Source: Owenia fusiformis
Taxonomy: Eukaryota; Annelida; Polychaeta; Sabellida; Oweniidae
Direction: 5' to 3'
DNA length: 64,000 nt
NCBI GenBank assembly: GCA_903813345.2
Contig: CAIIXF020000302.1
Coordinates: 1 to 64,000, forward strand
Part shown: piece by piece, positions 13,620-26,100 of the stretch
Layout of the letters: each line of letters opens with the position of its first letter
Position numbering within the stretch: position 1 is the stretch's first letter
The notes under the pieces: generated by a model
The model's input: the letters and a program-made list of their open reading frames with translations, nothing else
What the model was told of the DNA's origin: nothing
Database searches by the model: none
Position numbers and translations under genes: made by a program

Positions 13620-14120
13620 TTAGAAGTAAACGTTATTATCTGTCCAGTAGTTTGATATGACCTGACCACCCGGTCTTAGTTCCACTTCACCCTCACTACG
13701 TCGCCTTGCACGTTTGTTATTCAAAGGGGCCTTTCCTGCAGGGTTTGTTTGAATTGGCCATTTATCATCTACGTTCGACAGTCGATGATCATTTGAATCC
13801 TGCAGATATCTCGGCTTCAATCCTCTTAACATTTCTTTTCGGTCGTGCATATACTGCAGTTGTGATTGAGACACGTTCGTCCTGTCAGGCAACACTGGAG
13901 ACATTGCTTGCTGTTGGGCCATTCCCGTTCGGATATTTCTTGTAATTGTCCTCAAAGCACCTGCACTACTGGGCCACACGTCGTCAACGTTATCAGTGGT
14001 AGAAAAAGGAGATGAACAGAGCATAGGGTTGTCTAAACTAAATCTTCGCTGATAGACGTCGCTCATTTGTATGCTGTTTGAATTGAAATCCGCTGCATTG
14101 TAAGCACGAGTTTGTTGTTG
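13620..14120 (-). CDS. Receptor exon 26: cytoplasmic tail and stop
   Basis: Acceptor ttactttag|CAACAACAA, then QQQTRAYNAADFNSNSIQMS. 166 residues of hydrophilic tail with RRFSLDNP, a polybasic KRARRRS and the terminus NYWTDNNVYF, followed by TAA. The last three residues (V-Y-F) resemble a class II PDZ ligand. No kinase or other catalytic domain is seen. Confidence 0.88.
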   Translation of the reverse strand, partial: QQQTRAYNAADFNSNSIQMSDVYQRRFSLDNPMLCSSPFSTTDNVDDVWPSSAGALRTITRNIRTGMAQQQAMSPVLPDRTNVSQSQLQYMHDRKEMLRGLKPRYLQDSNDHRLSNVDDKWPIQTNPAGKAPLNNKRARRRSEGEVELRPGGQVISNYWTDNNVYF

Positions 14121-17100
14121 CTAAAGTAAATATTACATGCAGTTAGTTATAAAATATTTAATAAAGTCTCACATTATTTACATTATACTGCTAAAATATT
14201 ATACAATAAATAACATCCAGAATCCACAGTAAAGCGATATCATAAAACATATTCAGACAATGCAAAACTCATCCCCGGGGCAACCCATCCCCTAGACAAC
14301 TCATCCCCTAGACGACCCATCCTTTGGCATGTTTGAGTAATTTATGCTATAACAAAATATTGATTCATACAAATGATTTTTAAATGCTTTGATTATAAAT
14401 TTGATCGATTCTTAGTTTCAAAAACATATAATAAATGAACAAAGACTTTATGAAGGGGAAATCTGGAATATTGTCCAAAACTATGATAATCAACCAATTA
14501 ATCTAAGATTTGTTTTGTGAATATTTACTTTTAAGTTTGCTTTTAATTCACAATTTCAATATAATATTATAGTTTATTGAAGAAGCTTCGTTGATGTCAT
14601 AATATGTTTGCTGTTCATAGCTGCTCATAGTTGACAGGTGGATGAGCTGTCTAGGGGATGAGTTGTCCATAAGCCCATTGAGGAGCCGTCTGTGTCGGTT
14701 ATAATAGCAATACCCCAGTCACATTTGTCGTACGGAGGCCGTGCGTCGACCGCAGATCTATTAAATCAGTGTATTTCTGCGTCGAGCGTAGGAAAACTAC
14801 GCTCGCCTTGCGGCCTCCGTATGGCGTATCCAGTTTTTTACAGGCCGCAGAGTCGCCGTAGAAATTATAACTCGAGAGTTATAATATTTGTTCATTTCTG
14901 AGGTCCCCTAGAAATCAATTGGTTCAACAAGATTGAATCATTATTTGTCAATGTTTCACGATCACTTTTCATTTGATATTACATCCTAGCACTATGAATA
15001 ACATTTATAAATTGTCCCGATGTAAATAAAATGAAGAAAGAATTATTTATCAACATAAATTTAAAATTCACCGTGCGGCCGGCGTGGGAAATGTGACTGC
15101 AAAAGTATGAGAGCGCAGAAATTCCACGACGAGCGTAGAAATGTTACTGGCCGCGGAAATGATACACCGCAAGGTCGCCGTAGGAAATGTGACTGGAGTG
15201 TTAGGTTCCTGAACAGGTATGCACAAGTGTCAACGTGCCAAAGAGAAAGGACAAAAAGTAATTACAGAACACAACAACAAAAAGAAAACATTTAAGAGTA
15301 CACTAATCATACGGAAAACAACCACAAACTATCAAAAACCATGATCTAAAATGAAAATAAACAATAGTTTATACTATTTCCAGTACCTTTATAAAGAAAG
15401 TAAAGAAAGCTATTTGAAGCTGATTTACCCTTTTCTTAGCCTTAGTTTTCTTGCATTTCCAAATGATCACAGTGGCTATGATTATGACCACTATAGTGAC
15501 ACCAAGACCAACGATGAGCCATGCCCACCATGGATATCCAGCGCAGGCGGTATTGGGATCACAATAGCACACAAATGAGTCCACTTCGTCGATACACGTG
15601 TAGTCGGCTTGACACGGGGATGACAAACATTCGTTTATATTCATCTCACAGTAAAACCCCGAAAAACCTAATAAATCGAATTAATCAAGTTATTAGCTGC
15701 CCTACTCAAGGAAATTTCGGGAGTTTACCAAATATGTTACTCACATCTTTCGCGAATATAAAATACAGGGTGGGCTATAACTTTTTTAATTTTTGATACA
15801 AAAACATAATTTGCATACCAAATGAAACTTGAGGTTGTTATATCTAGCCATGGATCATGAATTATACACTTTTACTTAAATAAAATATGTCACCGGTGTC
15901 TCACTTAAACATGTGGTGTGCCATGAGAAATAAGCATAATTTGCAAAATGTTCCTGAACTGATACGGCCTGATGATCACCAAGCTAATAGCTCTGATGCA
16001 AACCCCATTGCGTATAGGGTATGGGAAGGTTTCCAGGAGATTGAATAAAGGCACCCAATCTAGAAAACTGCTCAACTAAAGCTGGCAATCAAGACAGGTT
16101 GAAAAAAACTTAGCTAACATTTCATTGATACTGCTATATCAGCAAGGTGAGTAAAACTATCATCAAATAGTGTGGCGGACCAATTGAACTCCTCTTTTAG
16201 ATTAAATATAATCCGAGTTGAAGGACTTGTTACACTATAAAATTACTAAGAACCCCTGGCACTATTTAACTGCAAATTTGGGGTATGTAGGTTGGAAAAT
16301 AAAGAAGTTGTAGTGTCTTGGAAAAAGTGGCGTTTTTTGGCCCACCCTGTAGTATAGTATTTCGATTCTAGTCCATGCTTGCCTAGCAAGTTCTATTTCT
16401 TGGGGATACAAGTATTTGGCAAAATATGTACAAAAGAAGTGTAGCACAAGTAGCGTGGAGCTATATTATTTAGATGATGTTACCCAGTATTTGCTCATCT
16501 TCATATTCTACTGGGTAAAGTTACCTGGTTTGCAATCACAACTGTAGCCATCGAATCCAATGCTTCTGTTGGTGCTCGTGCAATATTTATCATTCACAGC
16601 GTCGCCATTACAGGCAGCATTATTCTGACACCTGTTCTCGAGGACGTATATGTTAATATCTAATGGGTCAGAACGGGCACCATGATCATCTTCAGCCATT
16701 ACCTGAAACACATCTTTTCCAAAGAAGTCCTTATTTGGAGTGTAAGTTACTAAGTAGAACAGCCAGCTTATTTGTTCAGCGGGTAATGGGAGTTTAGGAA
16801 AATTGCAAGGGTAAGGTATAGTTGTTTCAAAATCGCTGAATAGTTTGTCCCAGTAACGAAGTATTTCCTGGTCATATTGATCAGAGCAGTTTACTTCTTT
16901 GAACGTGAAATTAGTGATTGGATCTGAGAATGCAATGGTGCCATTAGTTGTATTGACTGTCGAGAATCTCAGATTATCGTGTACATCGTAGTCGTGGGCT
17001 GATAGAATCAGTTTCAGACTTTCGATTTGACTCGTTGATTGTTGCATTGTGAACTCCAAACCATAGTTTGGAACTGGGTCCTTGTAGGCTCCATCATGTA

Positions 17101-20100
17101 TTATAGCAGTAATCGGGTTGTCATTCTGTTGTTCAATGTTTACAGTGATAGTTCCATATGTTTTTAATACCTGTTCGGTATCTGTTCTTTCCTCTTGGAC
17201 GATAAAGTGCACCGAATCTGAGCCGTAATGATGCGGGAATCCATTGTAGATAAAAGTTCCATCTCGCTCAATTTTAACAATTCCTAAAACAGGATTTGGC
17301 TTTGCGTTGTCTATTAAGAACACAAATGGATCCCCCTCTTCGTCCACAGCTTCCAATTTGAATGTATATATCTGATCCGCGTCTTCTGTTATGTTCATTT
17401 GATTGGTTGATGTAATACGTGGACGCGTATTCACATAAGCAGCACTGACCTCACTTAGGGCAAACTGGGTTTCACCACCATAACTTGTTGTTTCCCGTTT
17501 ATGTCTCTTAGTGGACATAGCATAATCTGAACACACGTGAAACGTAATGATTCCATCCTCGGGTATTGTACCAGCGCCATTACAGTTCGTATTCACGTTC
17601 CTCCATATCATTAGCTCTAAAAAAACAAAAACTAGCATTGTTTTCTTCAACAATACAGTTATTTTATTGTTTGTTTGTAAATCGAATGCTCAAATGGACA
17701 TGTCTATTGAATCAATTTTTTGTAATGGTTTCATTGTTTATCGAAAAGCTACAAGTGGTTACAAAATCTTTGAGAAATGTCATGTTTTCAGATCTGACGT
17801 CTCATTTTTGGGGTAATTTTACATAATCTTTGCATTTTATTTTGTATCACAATTTGCTTGGTCTTCCATATATACCGTATGCAATATTATTCACGGTTCA
17901 AAGCATAACGTACGACGTAAAGCTATCTAACATCTGTCGATACAAATTACCTGCGTCCCAAAATATGAGAGTAAGGCTGCTTGTGGAAAAGTCAACGCTT
18001 GGTGCTGATATAACCACAGTTAAAAACCCATCTAAATCGCCGTCCAACGTATTGACAAAGAAACTTATACCACTCCATTTTTCCAATCTTAAACATAAAT
18101 TTGTTTATTTAGCATGCACATATACCACTACCTTTGTCCAATGGTATTTACATCTATCTATTTAGCAGTCACTTATACCACTCCATTTTCTTAATCTTAA
18201 ATAAATCAATCAATAAATTTAGCAGTCACGTGTACCACTCCGTTTTTCCAATTTTAAGTGTAATATTTTTATTAAGAAGCAAATCATACCCCTCCATTTT
18301 CAACATCCCAAGTATACGTTTCTTTTACCTTGCAGTTACTTATACCACTGATTTTCTCAAAAAATTAATCTATTTATTTAGCAGTTGCTTAAACCACTAC
18401 ATTGTTTAACATCTTAAATATAAATATAGCAGTCATGTAAACTACTACCCTTTTCTTATATATAGATATATTATATTATTCAGCAGTCACGTATACAACC
18501 CCTCTTTAATTTCCTACCCTAATATTAAATATGAATCTAAATATTTAGCAGTCACTTAATCATACCTCTAATGTTTCAAAATCTATTTGTTTAGCAATCA
18601 CGCATATCGCACATTTTCCCGAATCTTATATATAAATCTGTTTATTAAGTCACGTTTGGCACTCCATTTTCCTAATCTTAAATACAAATCTACGTATTTA
18701 GCACTCACATATACATGTAGCACCATATTTTCCCAATCTTAAATTAAAATATATTTATTTAGCTGTCAATTATACCACTCCATTTTCAATCTTAAATATA
18801 AATCTATTTATTTAGCAGTCACGTATACAATCATTCAGTTTCCAAATCGAATTCATTTAGCAATTATTTATATCACACCATTTTCAAAATCTTAAAGAAA
18901 TATAATTATATCTGTTAAGCAGTCTTATACTACTCCATTTTCCAAATATTAAATATAAATCTATTTATTTAGCAGTCACTTATACCACCCCCTTTTCAAA
19001 TTCTAAATATAATTTATATCCTAAATATAAATCTATCCATTTATCAGGAACTTATATCATTCTGTTTTCCAAATCTTAAATATAAACTAATTCAGTTTCT
19101 TATACCACACTATTTTCCAAATCTAGAATATATAGATATATTTATTTACCAGTCAATCCTATCAATCCGTTTTAGATCTTTAATACAATCTAATTTAGTA
19201 AGCAGTTAGTTGCTTATACCACACCTCTTTCCCAATCCACTCCGTTTTCCGAGTCGTAAATATAAACTTATTCATTTAGCAGTTACTTAGACCACTTCAT
19301 TCCCCAAAACTTAAATTTAACTCTATTTATTTAGCAGTCAGTCACCTCGATGTTTTTAATTCACTCGCTATGGCTCAGTGGCAGAGTCAAGGTTACCACT
19401 ATCCCTTGGCCCAGGGTTCGATTCCCGGTTCAGACAAGTTAGTTTGTGCGTTATGTAATTCTGGGTGTTTCACTGAGTGGTACACGACTCGTATAAAAGG
19501 CTGTGGCGTGTAATTTTATGTATAGGTACAGGTGCACAAAAAATAAAACAGGGCTCCTCCTAGTAGGGGTTTCTGGCTCTGTCTTCGAGTGTAAAATACG
19601 TAATAGAAATACCAAATACAAGGGGCGATCAACAAATAACCCTAATAGAACCCTATCTCAGAAACTAATTAGAGTTAAAACACCAAATTTCATACATCGT
19701 ATCACCAACCATTAATTATCATTTCCACAAAATCTGAGGCACAAATTTGACTTTATGTTGGAGTTACAGTTGCCATAGCAATCTGTAGTATGGGCACCTG
19801 AAGCAGGTCGTGAGTCATAACAATAAGGTATTGAACATCTGTCCAAAATCAGTTTGAGCGACACTGTTAAGTCCTACAAAATTGATGTATGTGGATGTAC
19901 ATCAATTTTAAAAAATGTCTGTTAGTTGATGTGCTCTACTTTAAATTGTGATGTCATTAAACCTACCCAACAAAAGGTTTGTCATTATACATGTCGATAA
20001 CCAACAACAGAATGACAGAAGACATAGGTATTGAGGAAATCAAAGTCAATTAAAGTCAGCCATGCTTAAAAATGGTTGAATTGAAAACTTCGGCTCTCCA

Positions 20101-23100
20101 TAGAAGACAGAGAGAACTGAAATAATGCTGTATTTTGAATGAAATGTCACGGCAAAAAACTTATGAGATGCTAAAGAAATCATTTGGTGATGAAAATGGA
20201 CTAAGCAATGTCTACAGATGTAACAGCACAGAACGATTTCTTAAAAAGCCAAGAAGATCCGCTGAGGATGCTTCACGTATAGGTGCTCGAAATTCAACAC
20301 TTACAGCAGATATGATAAACAAGTAGAGCAGCTGGTTATGGTTGATAAAACTATCACTATTTAATATGAACTGGGCATTAGTTATGAGCATGAAAAATGA
20401 TTATTAAAAAATTGTGACATCATACATTTGAGGTCCTTCAGGTGTCCATGACTTAGGTTGCTGTTTAGACCTGCTTTGGGTACCCATACCACAGGTTACT
20501 ATGGTTACTGTAACTTTGGTGTTTGTGACTGACATTTTCTTGAAACATTAATGAATGCTAGGTGATACTAGTATCTGAGATAGGGCTCTATTTGCATTAT
20601 TTGTTGATCATCCCTTGTATACCAATGAGGGATTGCTCGCCAAATGTGGCGGTAACCAAGATACAATACAAAACAATCACTCCGTTTTTCAAATCCTAAA
20701 TATTAACTAGTCAAGTAAGACCCCAGTCACATTTATCGCACGGCGGCCGTAAGTCGACCGCTGATCAATTAAATCGGTGAATGCGGCGAGCGAGGAAAAC
20801 TACGGGCGCCTTGCGGTCTCCGTACGGCGTATGCAGGTTTTTACAGGCCGCAGGAAAGGCGTGGAAATTATAACTTGGAGTGCCCGTAGAAATCAACTGG
20901 CTCAACAAGATTGAATTATTATTTTCAATGTTTCACGATCACTTTTCATTTGATATTACATCCTATCACTATGAATAACATCTATAAATTGTCCTGATGT
21001 AAATGAAATGAAAAAATGTATTATTTATCAACAGAAATTAAAAATTCGCCTTGCGGCTGCCGTTGGAAATGTGACTGCAAAAGTATGAGAGCGCAGAAAT
21101 TCTACGGCGAGCGTAGAAAAGCTACTGACCGCAGAAATAATAGACCGCAAGGCGGCCGTGGGAAATGTGACTGGGGTGTTAGCAAATCAGAGACACAAAT
21201 CTATTATTTAGCAGTTACTTAAACCACTCCATTTCACCACTTCATAAATATTAACTTATTAATTTTGCAGTTCAAATCTTAGGTATAAACGCACTTATAT
21301 AGCAGTCACTTACACTCCTTTCTTCAAACCTTAAAAACAATTAATATATTTATTTTATTAGTCACTTTTACCACTTCATTTTCCCAATCTTATACATAAA
21401 TCTATTTAACTTAAGTTTCCTTCATTTGATTCCAATATGTACACGTACAATGTCGTTCAATAAGTTCACGGAAAAAACGTTCTCATTTCAAGGATTTTTT
21501 ATATTTTCACATGAAATTTTCACACAATGTATAAAAAATACTTTCTGATTGATTCTTAAAATATCAGCATCTCTCATTTGATTGGTCAAAAATAAGGGTT
21601 ACTATGGCAACTTGATTTTTGGGTAGGCGGGGCACTTTTTACGTCACATTATTCATTAGAAAAACAACAGAATAGTAGGCAATTTATGAGTATATCACGT
21701 GAATTTCTCCTCCGCTTTCTACTTGTACATAATATTACTTAATGTAATAATAGTAACAACTATCGTCCCATTAGGTTTTAGAAATATTCTCCCTCATGTT
21801 TAGTGCACAGTAGGTTGCATTCAAGCCATTGATCATGACGAGACAATGCTCTGAAGCCATCTCGAAAACGTGTTTGAAGGGCAATCTGGACTGCAGTCGA
21901 AAGTAGTTTCATTGTTTCATATAGTGCACCTCATAGTTGATCCTTATTCCTAGTGAAAACAGCAAAATCAAAGTTGTCTCATATGGAGAGTATGTAACTT
22001 TGGGCAGCTTTGCCATCTATTTTGCCAGTTATTTGTGATGGTTTCTGCACAATATTAGCAGTGTGATCGGCTGCATTATTCTGATGGAAAAATTTAAAGT
22101 TCGGCTGAATGGAAGTTTTAATCAACTTACCATAGCATTACTTTTTTGATTTTTTGGCCCACTGGTACAGCATTGACTAGCACGATTTCAGAAATGTTCG
22201 TGAAAACAATCAATTTTCCCTCAAAAATTTGTAATTTGAATAAGAACAAATAAAAGATAAGGATCCTATCTTTGCACATATTGATAGATTTCTGTAATGG
22301 TAAATTGTGTGAACGTAAAAAGTGCCCCGCCTACCCAAAAGTCAAGTTACAATAGTAACCCTTATTTTGACCAATCTAATTAGAGATGCTGTTATTTTAA
22401 GAATCGATCATAAAGTATCTTTTAAACATTGTGTAAAAATTATATGGGAAAATATCAAGAATCTTTGAAATGAGAGCATTTTTCTATGAACTTATTGAAC
22501 GACCGGGTATATCAAAATTCGTACATGTCGTACATGTAAGCTTTGAATAGGCAATATGAAGTGAACAATCTTAACATATTAATGTTAATTTATCCATTCA
22601 AATGACGTCAAAGTGATTTTAGTTTTCATTTGCAGAGTAACATATTTTAAGTGTATATAGGGGGTCTCACCTTTTCCTAAGATATCGGTTTGTTTTATTA
22701 CTTGTAGTCCTTGGATTCACTACATATGGTTTAAAGTCTACCGAACCATCCGAGATATACTCCTCTTGTACATCATTTTCATTCAAAGTTCCACACGCCA
22801 GTAGCCTGTCAGCCTGGGCACCGTAGGCGTGAATACTTACGACTGCATCTGATAAGTCAATGGAAAGTTCGCATCCTTCGTCAGCAGGCTTGATTATATC
22901 TGAAGATCTCATGACTATCTGTTTTGATGAGGCAACCACGGAACACACATCACCGGATTGACATACCTCAATGTTTGCATGTATGGTTCTAAAAATGTTA
23001 CCTATATAAGACACGAGCAATACTATTCTCCCGATATTTGTTGGTATATGATGGTGTAAACCTCATTTTCCTGGAATTTGATTGCCTTCACAGGATTACT

Positions 23101-26100
23101 AAATCTGCGAGTATTCATAAAAGACACAAACACAGCCCAGAGGTACTTTATTTGAACATTGGGCAAAAAATGATGATTTCTAATGATGTGATTGATCACA
23201 CACCGATGCAGAAAATATTCTGCTGAAATATTACCTTCCTGGTTCCATACGGAATCTATTCTTCACAACGGTGTTAGGGCCAAAAACTCCGTTAGCATCA
23301 GATAAATCGATTCTCCCGTATGGGTCCATTATTATCACACCATCTTCAACCTTCACGGATCCAATCTCAAATCCCCCTTTTGTTTCTCTCGGAGCGATTG
23401 CGACTTTGGAAATGATGTCATCATGCGACTGTGCAGACGACCCCACAGAGAAATCTAAATGGATTTGATTCTTTATTATGAACAAAGTTCGTAGGGATAT
23501 AGAAAAGCATTCCGTCCGTCCGTTCGTATGTCTGTCCGTCAGTTCGTTTGTCCGGGCGATAACTGAATTACTGATTGACGGATTTGATGCAACATTTATA
23601 ACTCTATGTTTTATTGGTGTAGGACCTCTTTTCGAGAGGGAATTTTTAATATGGCCACTCAATTCAAAATGGCTGCAATTTTTGAAAAAATTTAGTCGTT
23701 GTTAACTCAAATATTATTTGACGGAATTGGTTCAAATTGTAAATGTGATGCCTGGGGACAAAGAAGACATTTTCAAGATGGCTACTGAATTAGAAAATGG
23801 CCGCCATTTTTCGTGAAAAGGTAAGTTTTGATAAATCAAATAACAGTGAACGGATTTTGTTAAAATGTTATATGCTGATGTCTAGGGACAAAGTTGCTTT
23901 GTTTGAGAAAGAATTTTCAATACGGCGGCTGAATTTCGAAATGCCCGCCTTTTTTTGTAAAACATGCAATCTTTGATGTCTAGGGGAACAATAGCTCTGT
24001 TCAAGAAAGAATTTTTAAGATGGCGACTGAAATTAAAATGGCCGCCATCTTTCATAAAATAATGTAGTCTTTGATAACTCAAATGCCAATTGACGGATTT
24101 GGTTCCAACTTTACTAGTTGATGCAAAGGGACAAATGAGCACTGCTTAAGAAGACATATTGAAGATGGACACTGAATTTCAAAATGACTGCCATTTATCG
24201 CAAAAAGCACAATCCTTGATAACTCAAATACCAGTGGACGAATATGATTCACATTTTATATATTGATGCTTGAGGACAGTCAAACTCTGCTCAAACTTAA
24301 GGACTGTCAAACTCTGCTCAAAAAGGAATTTCACGATGGAGGTTGAATTGCCGCCATTTTTTAAAAAAAACGTTCTCTTTGTTTTATCAAATACCGGTGG
24401 ACGGATTTGGTTCTACTTGTTTATGTTAATGCTCAGAGATAAAGGATGTCTGTTCAAGAATACATTTTCAGGATGACCGCTTTTTATCAAAAATTTGTCA
24501 ATTTGTCATTAAAAATCTAATTTTTGATAACTCAAGTATCAGTTGACAGATTTGGTTCAAATTTCACTTGCAACTACCTAAGAACAAAGGAGCCCTGCAC
24601 AAGTAGAAATTCTCAAGATCGCAACTGAATTTTTTAAAATGGCCACCAATTTTCGGGAGATAATATAATCTTTTGTAACTAGAATACCAGTGGATGGATT
24701 AAGTTAAATTTTATAATATGCTCTGTTCAATTTATTTCAATTCAATTCAATTCAATTTATTTCATAATTCTTATATAATATACACTATAAAAACAAGCCG
24801 CTAGACACCCTAGTGGGTATATATTGCGGTTTAACAGAAATCATTAAAATGACAACTAGACTACATATAAAAGAAAACACTTATATTATGTTACATGTAG
24901 GTATATAAAAATGGTATTAACAATTAATCTAAGGATGTACAATGTAAAAATGTTATAAAAATCGGGTACCAGTATAAAATCAACAGTATAGTATGATATT
25001 GGTATTATACATTATCGATAGATGAGTAGTTTTTTATATGAAGATTTGAAAATATTTAGAGTGGAGCATTTTTTAATATCATATGGTAGAGCATTCCAAA
25101 GATTAGGACCCAGATAGCGAAGGGAAAGTTTAGAGCATTTAGGGATATGAAAATGATGCAATTGTCTTGTGTAATGATGATGAATATTAATGTTGATATC
25201 AAACAAGTCTTGAAATAGATTTTTTGGAAGACTGGGGTGCTTATTAAAGATTTTGTACATGAACTGACCAGTACAATATCTGTTGACATCAAAAATATTT
25301 AATATTCTAAGATCTTTAAATAGGGGAGCGGAGTGAGAAAGTCTATCCTTATTTAAAGCTAGCCTTAAAAATTGTTTCTGCAGTTTATGTAGACGATCAT
25401 AAAATGATTTAAATGTGTTACCCCAGATTATGTTGCAATAATTTAATTGAGAGTGTATCAATGAGTAGTAAATTGTTTTGAAACTGTCTATTTGAAGTAG
25501 ATGTTTAATGTGATAAAGAGAACCAATGACGCGAGAAATCTTTGTTTCAACAGATTTTATGTGTTCTTTAAATTTCAAGTTTTTATCAATAATAATTCCA
25601 AGAAAGTCAATTTTTTCCCGGAAATTTATGTTCTCATTGCGTATTTTAAGATTCAGATTTGTTTGATTTTTTGGGGGTCCAAATAGAATAGCATTGGTTT
25701 TGCCAATATTAAGTGAAAGTTTGTTTGCTTTTATCCAGTCATCTATTGAATTCAAGTTTGCATTAGTTCTAGTCATGAGTTCATTTAAATCATAATCACT
25801 ATCAAGAAGATTGGTGTCATCAGCAAACATAATAAATTTTAGATAAGGGGCAACAAAAGGCAGATCATTTATGTAAAGAATAAATAATAGTGGTCCAAGT
25901 ACCGAGCCCTGCGGAACACCACAATTTAGAGATGATTGTTTAGATTCATAATTGTTAATGGTGACATATTGTTTGCGGTCTTTTAAATAACTTTCAAGAA
26001 GAAATTTTCAAGATGGCCACTCACTATCAAAATATGTTTTGTTCGTTGGGATTTGCTACTCCGTGGAGTTGCTGTTGTTCTAGTTATATTATATCACAAT

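Noticed and set aside
15521-15796. Plus-strand open frame over the membrane-span exon
   Set aside because: Antisense to a well-supported exon and without any recognisable motif.
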